DNA of 64,000 nt from Actinoplanes solisilvae (GCF_003999975.1 NZ_RJAC01000010.1:62001-126000); one strand, 5' to 3'. Counted from the first letter of the stretch, positions 49,381 through 58,357 are shown. A program made the numbers and translations. The notes: generated by a model from the letters alone, not told the origin.

Positions 49381-49868
49381 GGGGCGACGGCCTCCCGTAC
49401 GCGGTGGGGATGCAACCGGATGACCAGGCGCCGAACCGCCTCGACGGCGACCGCGAGCCCCACCCCGGCCCCGGCGACGCATCCGGCGGCGGTCCACCAC
49501 CCGATTCCGGCCGCTGGGGCGAGCACCCCGGCCAGCCCGGCCCCCACGCCGACCAGCAGCAACCCGTGCAGCAGCGGCCCGAGCAGCGGGAACGCCAGCA
49601 CGGCGGCCAGCAGCAGCGGGGCGAGCAGGCCCGGCGTCCAGTCCGGGGCCCGGGTGCCGAGCCGGGTTCCGGGCAGCAGTTCGGCCAGTGTCCAGGCGAA
49701 CAGCGGCCAGAGCGCGATCGTCGCGGCCTCGATCGCGGTGCCCGCCAGCACCAGCGAGATCGCGACCGTACGCGAGGCGCCGCGGCGGCCGGCCACGATC
49801 GGCAGAACCCGCCCGGCGGCCTCGGAGAAGCCGGCGAGCAAAAGCAGGACGAGTACGGCAGGTGACAT
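49377..49868 (-). CDS. small integral membrane protein
   Basis: 163 aa with about four spans: AVLVLLLLAGFSEAAGRVLP, TVAISLVLAGTAIEAATIAL, LLAPLLLAAVLAFPLLGPLL and AGCVAGAGVGLAVAVEAV. No recognisable domain. The start is 3 bp after the glycosyltransferase stop, and the end overlaps the next gene as ATGA, so it is made together with them. It could be a membrane partner for the hydrolase or the glycosyltransferase. Confidence 0.6.
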   Translation of the reverse strand: MSPAVLVLLLLAGFSEAAGRVLPIVAGRRGASRTVAISLVLAGTAIEAATIALWPLFAWTLAELLPGTRLGTRAPDWTPGLLAPLLLAAVLAFPLLGPLLHGLLLVGVGAGLAGVLAPAAGIGWWTAAGCVAGAGVGLAVAVEAVRRLVIRLHPHRVREAVAP

Positions 49869-49871
49869 CGT

Positions 49872-51092
49872 TCAGTCCCGCACCGGCTCGGCGACGTCCC
49901 GCGCCGGCTCGGCGACCGCGCCGGTCCGCAGCACGCGTTCGAGCTCCTCGGTGGCTCGCCGATAGCCGCCGGCCGAACGCTGGGCTGCCATCAACGTGCG
50001 CGCCGCGCTGCGGAACCGGGGCTCGAAGAGCAGCCGCCGGGCCAGGGACCGCACGACCTCGGCGTCGACGTCCTCGTTGTTGATCGTCAGCCCGGCGCCC
50101 AGCTCGACGACCCGCGCGGCGACCAGTGGCTGGTCGGCGCCCTGCGGGACGACCAGCATCGGGACCCCGGCGTAGAGGGCCTCGTTGGCGCCGTTCATGC
50201 CGCCGTGGGTGATGAACATGGCGGCCCGGTCGAGCACCTCGGGCTGCGGCACGTTACGGCGGGCGATCACGTTGTCCGGCAGGGCGCCGAGCTCGGCCGG
50301 TTCGGTGTTGCCGGTGGCGATGACGACCGAGCCGCCGAAGTCGGCCAGCGCGAGGGCGAAGGCGCGCAGCAGCCGCGAGTCGGAGTCGAAGACCGTGCCC
50401 AGCGAGGCGTAGAGCACCGGGTCGCGCAGTTGCTCGAACGGGAACGGCACGGCCGGGCGCAGGCCGATGCTGGGTCCGACGAACTTGTACGACTCGTCGA
50501 AGTCCTCGGCGCCGACCTGGAACTCGCGCGAGGTGAAGACCAGGTTGAGCGGCTGGCGGATGTTGCCCAGGTCGACCGGGGGCAGCCCGCGCGCGTGGTA
50601 GCGGCGTTCGAGCTCCCAGCGCGACTTCAGGTAGCCGCCGAGCAGGCCGGGCCGGCTGATCGCCGCGTTCACCAGTTCCCACGACGCGCGGGTCGGGCTG
50701 AGGGTCCGCTCATTGTACGCGAACGTCGTGAACGACGAGGCCGCGGGAACGCCCAGCGCGTGAGCGGCGGCCGCGCCCCACGGGCAGGCGGAGTCGTGCA
50801 CGATCAGGTCGGGGCCGATGTCGCGCAGCTCGGCGAGCACCGGGGGCAGCAGTTCCACGGCGGTGCGGGCGAGCTGGGCGACCAGGCCGGCCGGGGTCGG
50901 CGGGTCGGGGATCGTGTGATCGTCGCCGGGGTAGAGGTGGACGGTCGCGCCGGCCGCCTCGATCTGCGGCCGGAACCCGTCCGAGGTGTGATAGCTGACC
51001 GTGTGTCCCCGCCGGACCAGTTCGTGCACGACCGGCAGGGTCGGGTTGATGCGTCCGTGCATGCCGATGTTGATGAAAGCGACAGTGCTCAT
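49872..51092 (-). CDS. MGT-family glycosyltransferase (GT1, GT-B fold)
   Basis: 406 aa, start overlapping the patatin stop (ATGA). VAFINIGMHGRINPTLPVVH is the N-terminal acceptor domain opening of macrolide-type glycosyltransferases. The C-terminal donor domain has VLYASLGTVFDS, then the nucleotide-sugar signature FITHGGMNGANEALYAGVPM with the conserved His-Gly-Gly and VVPQGADQPLVA. Such enzymes transfer glucose or a deoxysugar from UDP/TDP to a hydrophobic acceptor. Beside a patatin lipase and membrane proteins, the acceptor could be a lipid. The last 15 residues repeat AEPARDVAEPVRD. Confidence 0.88.
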   Translation of the reverse strand: MSTVAFINIGMHGRINPTLPVVHELVRRGHTVSYHTSDGFRPQIEAAGATVHLYPGDDHTIPDPPTPAGLVAQLARTAVELLPPVLAELRDIGPDLIVHDSACPWGAAAAHALGVPAASSFTTFAYNERTLSPTRASWELVNAAISRPGLLGGYLKSRWELERRYHARGLPPVDLGNIRQPLNLVFTSREFQVGAEDFDESYKFVGPSIGLRPAVPFPFEQLRDPVLYASLGTVFDSDSRLLRAFALALADFGGSVVIATGNTEPAELGALPDNVIARRNVPQPEVLDRAAMFITHGGMNGANEALYAGVPMLVVPQGADQPLVAARVVELGAGLTINNEDVDAEVVRSLARRLLFEPRFRSAARTLMAAQRSAGGYRRATEELERVLRTGAVAEPARDVAEPVRD

Positions 51093-51961
51093 CGTCCGGC
51101 CCCCACGAGCATCGCGGTGGAGCCTTGGCGGTAGAGGCCGGGCCCGTCGACCCGCAGCGAGTCGAGGAAGCGCCCGGCCGTGGCCGACGCGGTTCTGATC
51201 ATCCGTTTGGCGTGACCGAAGTCCCAGGGGGACGGCCATTCGTTGATGCCGGTCGGCACGACGACGGTCGGCAGCTGCTGCGACACCTCGTGCAGGTCGC
51301 GCTCGATCTGGTGGTGGACCATCAGCACCCCGGCGCGGGTCGCGATCGCGCCGGCCCGCCGGCGCGGTCCTATCGGTGGTAGGGGTCCGCTCTCCGGCCC
51401 GATCGACAGCACGATCACGCTCGCCGCGCCGGCCAGCACGGCCGCGCGCACCGGCACATAGGCGATCACGCCACCGTCGACCAGCGTGCGGCCCTCCCGC
51501 ACGACCGGCGGCAGAATCCCCGGAATGGCCGAGCTGGCCAGCAGGGCCGACTCTAGGTCGCCGTCGCGCAGCAGCATCTCCTCGCCGGTGGTCAGGTCCA
51601 TCGCGACCGCGGTGAACGGGATCGGCAGCTGCTCGATGCGCGACGGCAGCCCGGCGCGGGCGATCAATCGGCGTACGCCACTGTCGGTGAACAGGCTCGC
51701 CCGGGAGGCCCCGAGCGGGAACACGTCGCGGCGCCGCAACCTGGTCCACACCCGATCGAGCCAGGGCGCGACGTTGCCCGGGTGGGCGGCCGCCGTGGCG
51801 CCGGTGAGAGCGCCGACCGAGGTGCCGACGATCAGGTCGGGCACGAATCCGCGCTGCTCCAGCGCGTATCCGACGCCGACATGGGCCGCGCCCAGCACAC
51901 CACCGCCGCCCACGACGGCCGCCACCGGGCGGGGTAGAGCGCGCAGACCAGCCTCATTCAT
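51089..51961 (-). CDS. patatin-like phospholipase
   Basis: 290 aa from the ATG at 51959-51961 with AGGAG 8 bases upstream. The oxyanion loop is VVGGGGVLGAAHVG, the nucleophile elbow IVGTSVGALTG places Ser at about 48, and LVDGGVIAYVP gives the catalytic Asp at about 162. These form the Ser-Asp dyad of patatin/cPLA2-type lipases such as RssA-like proteins. It would hydrolyse acyl chains from phospholipids at the inner membrane face. It is first in the coupled run ending with the NACHT ATPase. Patatin enzymes serve as membrane-degrading effectors in several known antiphage systems, but RssA-like housekeeping members are also common. Confidence 0.88.
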   Translation of the reverse strand: MNEAGLRALPRPVAAVVGGGGVLGAAHVGVGYALEQRGFVPDLIVGTSVGALTGATAAAHPGNVAPWLDRVWTRLRRRDVFPLGASRASLFTDSGVRRLIARAGLPSRIEQLPIPFTAVAMDLTTGEEMLLRDGDLESALLASSAIPGILPPVVREGRTLVDGGVIAYVPVRAAVLAGAASVIVLSIGPESGPLPPIGPRRRAGAIATRAGVLMVHHQIERDLHEVSQQLPTVVVPTGINEWPSPWDFGHAKRMIRTASATAGRFLDSLRVDGPGLYRQGSTAMLVGAGR

Positions 51962-52126
51962 GATCCACTCCTGACTCCGATTTGGGCCGCACACCTACCC
52001 GACCGGACAGCCACCCGGTTTCGTGACGGGCGCCACGGTCGAATCAACGTCACAGCGCGTCACGACGTCCTGTCTGAGCAAGAGAACCGGCCGGTGCGTT
52101 GCCGGCCCTACCGAACAGGACAAATC

Positions 52127-52945
52127 ATGATCAGAAAACGTGCCTCCCGGGTCGCCGCGGTGCTCCCCGTGGCCGCCGTCGCCCTCGCCGCGCTGACGAT
52201 CGGGCCCGCGCAGAGTGCCTCGGCGCAGGAGAACCGGGCGGCGAAGCCCACCGTAGTGCTGGTGCACGGCGCCTGGGCCGACTCGTCGAGCTGGAACGAG
52301 GTCATCCCGCGGCTCGAAGCCGACGGCTACCCGGTCGTCGCGGTGGCCAACCCGCTGCGCTCGCTCGCCGGCGACGCCGCGTTCGTGAAGTCCTACCTCG
52401 CGACGGTGAAGGGCCCGATCGTCCTGGTCGGCCACTCCTACGGCGGCGCCGTCATCACCAACGCGGCGACGGGCAACAAGAACATCAAGTCCCTGGTGTA
52501 CGTCAACGCCTTCGCCCCCGAACAGGGCGAGAGCGCGGTGCAGCTCGCGGGCCCGGACTCGGCGCTGTCGGCCGACCCGACCACCGTGTTCGACTTCGTG
52601 CCGGCCACCCTGCCGCCGACCCCGGCGACCGACCTCTACCTGAAGCGCTCGACGGTCTTCAAGTCGTTCGCGACCGGCCTGAACGACAAGCAGAAGTCGC
52701 TCGTGTGGGCCACCCAGCGGCCGGCCACGCTCGGGTCGCTCAACGAGAAGTCCGGCGTCCCCGCCTGGAAGACCATCAGGTCGTTCTACCTGATCGGCGA
52801 CGACGACAAGATCATCCCGCCGTCGGCCGAGCGCGCGATGGCCAAGCGGGCCGGATCGACGGTCATCGAGTACGACGGCGGGCACCTCGGCCTGATCTCG
52901 GACGCGCGCGCCATCGTACGGGGAATTGAGAAGGCCGCTCAGTAG
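52127..52945 (+). CDS. secreted alpha/beta hydrolase
   Basis: 272 aa from the ATG at 52127 (CAGGA just upstream); the frame from 52094 would extend before the signal peptide. RVAAVLPVAAVALAALTIG followed by a cut near QSASA is a Sec-type signal. The mature enzyme has VLVHGAWADSSSW, VGHSYGGAVITN with the nucleophile Ser, LIGDDDKIIPP with the acid, and EYDGGHLGLISD with the catalytic His. It is a close paralogue of the Tat-exported hydrolase at 15446. Its end overlaps the convergent LuxR gene by 7 bp. Confidence 0.85.
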   Translation: MIRKRASRVAAVLPVAAVALAALTIGPAQSASAQENRAAKPTVVLVHGAWADSSSWNEVIPRLEADGYPVVAVANPLRSLAGDAAFVKSYLATVKGPIVLVGHSYGGAVITNAATGNKNIKSLVYVNAFAPEQGESAVQLAGPDSALSADPTTVFDFVPATLPPTPATDLYLKRSTVFKSFATGLNDKQKSLVWATQRPATLGSLNEKSGVPAWKTIRSFYLIGDDDKIIPPSAERAMAKRAGSTVIEYDGGHLGLISDARAIVRGIEKAAQ

Positions 52946-55671
52946 TCCTGAGCGCGCAATTGCCGGCGTGAGGTGATGCCGAGTTTGGCGAAGACCTTGC
53001 GCAGGTGCCACTCGACGGTGTGCGGACTGAGGAAGAGCTGGGTGCCGATCTCGGCGTTCGTCAGTCCGTCGCCGGCGAGCCGCGCGATGTGGGCCTCCTG
53101 CACGGTCAGCGCGTCGGTGGCCGCGGTGGCCCGTTCGGCGACCGATTCACCGGCGGCGGCCAGCTCGTGCCGGGCCCGCTCGGCGAACCCGTGGGCGCCC
53201 GACGCGGTCAGCAGCTCGTGAGCGCATCGCAGCTGTTCGCGTGCCTCCTTCCGGCGGTTCTCGCGGCGCAGCCACTCGCCGTACAGCAGGTGCGCGCGAG
53301 CCAGCTCCATCCGGATGCGGGTGCGGCCCAGCCGGTCGATCGCCTCCCGGTGGAGCGCGTCGGCCCTCGCGCCCGTGGCCAGCAGGGCGCCCGCGCGGGC
53401 GATGATGCCGAGCCCCCAGTCCGTCCCGCTGGCGCGCGTCGTCGGGGCGAGCCTCTCGTACGCCTCCCGGGCGAGGTCGGCGCGACCCGAGCGTACGGCC
53501 GCCTCGACCAGCTCGGACTTCGCCCAGTTGGCGACGCCCGTCTCGAAGAAGAACTCGGAGGCGTCCTGGGCCGCCGGGATCGCCTCGTCGTAGCGGGCGA
53601 GCCCGTTGAGCAGCACAGCCCGTGCCCACCGAGCGGCCATGACGCCGGTCTCCTCGCCACGAGCGAGCCCGTCGGCGATGCTGGCGTCGATCAGCGGGGT
53701 CGCCGTCGTCTCGTCCCCTCGCCATGCAGCCAGCGTCAGAGCACCGTACGGGGCCAGCTCGCCCCCGGTCGCCTCGGCGATCGCCTGGATCTCCTGCACC
53801 AGCGCGGCCGCCGCCGTGGTCTCGCCGGCCAGCAGCCGCACCACGACCAGCGAGTTCAGCGCGAGCGGCAGGGCACTCAGCTCGCCGAGGGCGCGGGCGT
53901 CGCGCACCTGCCGGGTGGTCAGCAGATCCCAGGTCTCGTCGTCCCATCGCTCGGACGCGGTGACCGAAGCCAGCCACAGCCAGGACTGGTCGTCCGTGCT
54001 CGACGTCCGGAACGCGCGCAACGCCTCCTTCACCAGCGGGGCGGCGGCGAAGTAGCCCTCGGTGCGGGCCGCCGCGAGGCCGTCCAGCAGCCGGTCACCG
54101 GGCCGCGGCGGCGTCGGGCCGGGCGCCTTGCGGATCGCCTCGGACACCTCGAGCACGGAACCGTCGGCCGACGCCCCGGCCAGCATGGCCGCGCCCATCG
54201 CGTCGCGGTAGGTGTCGCGGGCCAGCCCGGGGTCGAGCGGTTCGAGCCGCTGGGCCGCCTCGAGAAGCAGGCGCGGCGAGGCCATGTCGTGCCCGGAGGC
54301 GAACGCGATCTGGGCCCGCATCAGGCCCACCCGCGCCCGGTGCAGCTCGTCGGGGGCCGCCTCCTCGGCGGTGATCAGCAGCTTGAGCGCGGTCTCGAAA
54401 GCGCCGCACTGCAGCTCGGCGCCGGCCGCGGCCAGGGCCCGGACCGCGCGCGTGCCCGGGTCGGGGGTCAGCTCGGTCGCGCGCCGCAGGAACGCGGCCG
54501 CGGCCGCCACCCCGCCCCGGCGCTGGGCCCGCTCGGCCGAGCTGACCAGCTCGGCCGCGACGTCCTCGTCGGCCTCGTCGGTCGCCTGGGCCAGGTGCCA
54601 GGCGCGCCGGTCGGGATCGATCGAGCCGTCGGTCGCCTCGGCCAGCGCCCGGTGCACCTCGCGGCGCTCGAGCAGATCGGCCGCCCGGTAGACCGCCGTG
54701 CGCACCAGCGGATGACGGAACCGCACCCGCGACCCCACCGTGATCAGCCCCGCCGCCTCGGCCGGGGCGGCCGCGCTCATCGGGAGCTGCAGCAGGGTGG
54801 CCGCGCGGAAGAGCAGGGTCGCGTCGCCGAGCGGTTCGGCCGCCGCGGTGAGCAGCACCTTGCGGGCCGGCTCGGGCAGTGACCGCACGCGCAGGGCGAA
54901 GCTGCGCTCGATGCGGCTGGCCAGCGGCCGCGCGTCGGGTGGGCCGAAGCCGCCGGCCAGCTCGGCCGCTGTCAGCCCGCGCGTCAGCTCGAGCAGGGCG
55001 AGCGGGTTGCCCTGGGTCTCGGCGACGATCCGGTCGCGCACCTGCTCGTCGAGCCGGCCGGGAACGGCCGCCGCCAGCAGCAGGCGGGCGTCCTCGTCGT
55101 CCAGGCCGGTCAGCGCCAGGTCGGGCAGCCCCCGCCACTCGGACCCGGCCGCCGACTCGCGGATCGCGAACATCACGCCGACCCGCTCGGCCAGCAGGCG
55201 CCGCGAGACGAAGGTCAGCGTCTGGGCCGAGGTCTGGTCGAGCCACTGCGCGTCGTCGATCAGGCAGAGCAGCGGCCGCTCCTCCGACACCGCCGCGAGC
55301 AGGCCCAGCACGGCCACCCCGACCAGGAACCGGTCGGGGGCCGAGCCGGCGCTGAAACCGAACGCGACGGCCAGGGCCTCGCTCTGCGGCGCGGGCAGCC
55401 GGTCGCGACGATCGAGCATGGGCGCGCACAACTGGTGCAGACCGGCGAAGGGCAGCTCCATCTCCGACTCGGCGCCGGCGGCGCGCGCCACCCGGAAGCC
55501 GTCCGATCGGTGCCCGGCGTAGTGCAGCAAAGCCGACTTACCGACGCCGGGCTCGCCGCGGATGAGCAGAGCTCGTCCCCGGCCGGACCGCACCTCGGCG
55601 ACCACGCGGTCGAGAACCGCGCACTCGGCACGCCGGCCACGGAACTCGCGTGCCGCGGCGCCGCTCGTCAT
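52939..55671 (-). CDS. LuxR-family ATPase regulator (LAL type)
   Basis: 910 aa from the ATG at 55669-55671; a TTG two codons earlier is possible. FRGRRAECAVLDRVVAEV is the LAL opening, with Walker A GEPGVGKSALLHYA (about 41-48) and Walker B LLCLIDDAQWLDQTSA. A long helical TPR-like region follows, then the C-terminal LuxR HTH (LTVQEAHIARLAGDGLTNAE, then SPHTVEWHLRKVF). It is an ATP-dependent transcription activator like the pair at 954-6373. It converges on the secreted hydrolase with a 7-bp overlap. Its target is unknown. Confidence 0.88.
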   Translation of the reverse strand: MTSGAAAREFRGRRAECAVLDRVVAEVRSGRGRALLIRGEPGVGKSALLHYAGHRSDGFRVARAAGAESEMELPFAGLHQLCAPMLDRRDRLPAPQSEALAVAFGFSAGSAPDRFLVGVAVLGLLAAVSEERPLLCLIDDAQWLDQTSAQTLTFVSRRLLAERVGVMFAIRESAAGSEWRGLPDLALTGLDDEDARLLLAAAVPGRLDEQVRDRIVAETQGNPLALLELTRGLTAAELAGGFGPPDARPLASRIERSFALRVRSLPEPARKVLLTAAAEPLGDATLLFRAATLLQLPMSAAAPAEAAGLITVGSRVRFRHPLVRTAVYRAADLLERREVHRALAEATDGSIDPDRRAWHLAQATDEADEDVAAELVSSAERAQRRGGVAAAAAFLRRATELTPDPGTRAVRALAAAGAELQCGAFETALKLLITAEEAAPDELHRARVGLMRAQIAFASGHDMASPRLLLEAAQRLEPLDPGLARDTYRDAMGAAMLAGASADGSVLEVSEAIRKAPGPTPPRPGDRLLDGLAAARTEGYFAAAPLVKEALRAFRTSSTDDQSWLWLASVTASERWDDETWDLLTTRQVRDARALGELSALPLALNSLVVVRLLAGETTAAAALVQEIQAIAEATGGELAPYGALTLAAWRGDETTATPLIDASIADGLARGEETGVMAARWARAVLLNGLARYDEAIPAAQDASEFFFETGVANWAKSELVEAAVRSGRADLAREAYERLAPTTRASGTDWGLGIIARAGALLATGARADALHREAIDRLGRTRIRMELARAHLLYGEWLRRENRRKEAREQLRCAHELLTASGAHGFAERARHELAAAGESVAERATAATDALTVQEAHIARLAGDGLTNAEIGTQLFLSPHTVEWHLRKVFAKLGITSRRQLRAQDY

Positions 55672-55757
55672 GGACAACCCCCAGCACCGAGGCTAGAACC
55701 GAACTCCTGCTCGCGATAGGGACATCCGGCCGCCACGGGACGCTCGCACGGGCAAGA

Positions 55758-56555
55758 TCACCAAGGGGTGGCCGCGAGGGCGCGGGTGAGCCGGTCGGTG
55801 TAGGACTCGCCCACCTCGCCGTCCCGGATCGTGTGGATCACGTCGACCTCGTCCCGCGCGGGCGGCCCGTCGAGCACGATCCAGTTCGGCGGTCCGGACC
55901 GCGACGGGATCGCGGTGGTGTCGTCGGTGATCACCAGATCGCTCAGTTCGTGCAGCCTTGCCCGGTACGCCGAGTCGCGCCCCTCGGCCACGATCAGCGA
56001 GACCAGCGCCCGGCCGGTGATCCGCTGCACGAGATAGGGCAGGTGCCACGCGATGAGTTCGTTGCGCAGGACACCCGAGCTCACCTCGGTGCCGGCCGAA
56101 CGCACCCGGGCCAGACCGACCCCGGCGACCTCGGGGTTCGGGTCGCGGAGGCCGGCCACGCAGCGCGCGAAACCGCAGGTGGCGACCAGGTCGGCGCAGG
56201 GCGGCTGCCGGCCCCAGTGCGCGCAGGGTTCGAGCGTCGTATAGATGGTGGCGCCACGCAGCACCGACCGGTCGGCGACGTTGTCGATCGCGCAGCGTTC
56301 GGCGTGCCGGCCGCCGTACCGCTCGGTCGAACCCTCGGCGATCAGCTCGCCGTCCTTCACGATGACCGCGCCGACCGTGGGGTTGGGGCTGGCCCCGCCC
56401 TCGGCCGCCATCGCCCGCAACAGCGCCCGCCGCATCCAGTAGGCGTCGTCCCGCGCTTCCCCCGGCTTCTCGGCCTGTTCGAAAAGTCCGCCGAGGCCGT
56501 AGCCGGGGAGCGGCGCGAAGCCGTCGCGGATCTCGGCCTGCTCGGGTCGCCTCAT
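55758..56555 (-). CDS. RibD-like pyrimidine deaminase/reductase, short form
   Basis: 265 aa from the ATG at 56553-56555, chosen because AAGGAAAGG lies 7 bases upstream; an ATG 11 codons earlier (56588) is open. The deaminase domain is complete: RRALLRAMAAEGGASPNPTV, GGRHAERCAI with the zinc-binding His and catalytic Glu, and YTTLEPCAHWGRQPPCADLV with the two zinc Cys. RibD deaminates the pyrimidine of riboflavin precursors. The reductase half here is reduced to about 110 residues (full RibD is about 360 aa), keeping DRNP-like GLRDPNPEVAG and RALVSLIVAEGRDSAYR. It may be a specialised-metabolism RibD relative. No other riboflavin genes are adjacent. Confidence 0.8.
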   Translation of the reverse strand: MRRPEQAEIRDGFAPLPGYGLGGLFEQAEKPGEARDDAYWMRRALLRAMAAEGGASPNPTVGAVIVKDGELIAEGSTERYGGRHAERCAIDNVADRSVLRGATIYTTLEPCAHWGRQPPCADLVATCGFARCVAGLRDPNPEVAGVGLARVRSAGTEVSSGVLRNELIAWHLPYLVQRITGRALVSLIVAEGRDSAYRARLHELSDLVITDDTTAIPSRSGPPNWIVLDGPPARDEVDVIHTIRDGEVGESYTDRLTRALAATPW

Positions 56556-56716
56556 GCCGAACCTTTCCTTCGTGTTCTGCTCGGGCATCGTATTCACGAC
56601 CCGCTCCCCCGGCCGCCAGGCGGCGCCGCCCGTCGTGGTGTGAACTGCGTCAACCGGCGTTCGAATCGCAGATTTACGCCATGCCGGGGCCGTCCGCCGC
56701 GTGGCGTCCTGGGGAC

Positions 56717-56861
56717 ATGGACAACCTGATCTCCGAGATGGAAAAGCGGGGGCATCTCGTACGCCGTGGGTCGGCCGGCTACGACGAGGCGCGCACGGAT
56801 CAGGACGGAGGTCGACCCCACCGCCCTGTTCCAGGCCGTCCACGGTATTCCGGTCCGCTAG
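56717..56861 (+). pseudogene. remnant of an FAD-dependent (BBE-type) oxidoreductase
   Basis: The ATG at 56717 opens a frame reading LISEMEKRGHLVRRGSAGYD, then EAR. This matches the first residues of FAD-linked berberine-bridge-like oxidases, whose families begin with a variant of RPGDxGYDEAR. About 75 bp later a different frame reads VDPTALFQAVHGIPVR and stops (TAG 56859-56861), resembling the YDPxxLFxxNxxI C-terminus of the same family. Both ends of one gene lie within 145 bp and the roughly 1.3 kb between them is gone, so this is an internal-deletion relic. It overlaps the stop of the flotillin gene. Confidence 0.5.
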
Positions 56862-58357
56862 CGCTCCGCTTCGAGCTCCGACGGCTTGCCGTTCGCGCCC
56901 GCCCCGAGCTTGCTCAGCAACGCGGGCAGGTCGATGCCGGTCAGGTCGGTGCCGAGCTGCAGACCCTGGGCGACGTTGTTCGCCACCGACTTGGTCAGCG
57001 ACGACGCGCCGTCGGTCGAGATGACCGTCATCTTGTCGATCGCGCCCATCGGCGCGCTCGCCGCCTCGACGACCTGGGGCAGCACCCGCACCAGCAGGTC
57101 GAGGACGGCCGCCTCGCCGTACGCGGCGAACGCCTCGGCCTTGCGAGCCATCGCCTCGGCCTCGGCGCCCCCCTTGGCCAGGATGGCCGCCGCCTCCGCC
57201 GCACCCTCGCGCTCGATCGCCTCGGCGATCGCCGAGCGGCGGCGCTGCTCGGCCTCGCCCTCCTTGGCGCCCTCGATCGCGTTGGCCTCGGCCAGCGCGG
57301 CCCGGCGGGCCCGCTCGCCCTCACCGGTGAGGCGGGCCTGCTCGGCCGAGGCTTGCGCGGCCGCGATGACGGCCTGCCGTTGCGCGTCGGCGTTGAGCAC
57401 GGCCGCGGCGCGGGACGCCTCGGCCTCCTGCTCCACCTTGTACCGCTGGGCGTCGGCCGGCTTGCGCACCTCGGTGTCGAGCTGGCGCTGCTTGAGCTCG
57501 GCGTTGCGCTCGGCTACCAACTGCTGCTCGGCGAGGATCGCCTGGTCGCGTTCGGCCTGCGCGAGCGGACCGGCGGCGGCCGACTTCGCCTTGGCCGCGT
57601 CGATCTCGGCCTGGATGCCGGCCTGCTTGAGTGCCAGGTTCCGCTGCTCCTCGGCGATCGCGCCCTCGGCGATCAGCCGCGCCTCCTCGGCCGCCTGCCG
57701 GGCGCGGGCCTCGGCGATGGCGGCGTCCTTGAGCACCCGGGCCGCTTCCGGACGGCCGAGGTCCTGCAGATAGGAGCCCTCGGCCAGGATGTCCTGCAGC
57801 TGGAACGTGTCGAGCACGAGACCCTGGTTGGTCATCGAGTGCTCGGCCTCCTCGGCGACCGCGTTCGCGAAGGCGGCCCGGTCCCGGATGATCTCCTCGA
57901 TGGTGAGCCGTCCGACGATCGAGCGGAGCGCGCCGGCCAGCACCTCGCGGGTGAACTCCTCGATCTCGGCCTGCTGGTGCAGGAACCGCTGCGCCGCGGC
58001 CCGGATCGCCCCCTCGTTGCCGCCGACCTTGACGATCGCCACACCGTGCAGGTCGGCGCGAATGCCCTGTTTGGACACCGCGCCCTTGATGCTGACGTCG
58101 ATGCGCCGGCTGGACAGGTCGAGCGACTGCAGTTTCTGCACGACCGGCAGCACGAACACCGAGGCGCCCATGACGACCTTCTGCCCCGACAGGTCGGTGA
58201 CGCTGGTGCCGTCGGCGGAGTGGGTGACCCGGCCCTTTCGACCGGTGATGATGAACGCCTCGTTCGGGCCGGCCACCTTGATCCGCGAGAGCACGAACAG
58301 GATCACGAGGATCACAAGAAGGACGACACCGCCGACGGCGATGAGCAGAGGTGACAT
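56858..58357 (-). CDS. flotillin-like SPFH-domain membrane protein
   Basis: 499 aa. An N-terminal hydrophobic hairpin (LLIAVGGVVLLVILVILFVL) is followed by the SPFH/Band 7 domain (about 28-190; ISTxx-like VVMGASVFVLPVVQKLQSLD, then SIKGAVSKQGIRADLHGVAI). A long Ala/Glu/Arg-rich coiled coil (about 200-400) and a C-terminal flotillin tail with VLPQVVEAASAPMGAIDKMT complete it. Flotillins scaffold ordered membrane microdomains. The NfeD-type partner gene is directly upstream with no gap. In a hopanoid-making cell such rafts would be expected to contain hopanoids, but that link is inference. Confidence 0.92.
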   Translation of the reverse strand: MSPLLIAVGGVVLLVILVILFVLSRIKVAGPNEAFIITGRKGRVTHSADGTSVTDLSGQKVVMGASVFVLPVVQKLQSLDLSSRRIDVSIKGAVSKQGIRADLHGVAIVKVGGNEGAIRAAAQRFLHQQAEIEEFTREVLAGALRSIVGRLTIEEIIRDRAAFANAVAEEAEHSMTNQGLVLDTFQLQDILAEGSYLQDLGRPEAARVLKDAAIAEARARQAAEEARLIAEGAIAEEQRNLALKQAGIQAEIDAAKAKSAAAGPLAQAERDQAILAEQQLVAERNAELKQRQLDTEVRKPADAQRYKVEQEAEASRAAAVLNADAQRQAVIAAAQASAEQARLTGEGERARRAALAEANAIEGAKEGEAEQRRRSAIAEAIEREGAAEAAAILAKGGAEAEAMARKAEAFAAYGEAAVLDLLVRVLPQVVEAASAPMGAIDKMTVISTDGASSLTKSVANNVAQGLQLGTDLTGIDLPALLSKLGAGANGKPSELEAER

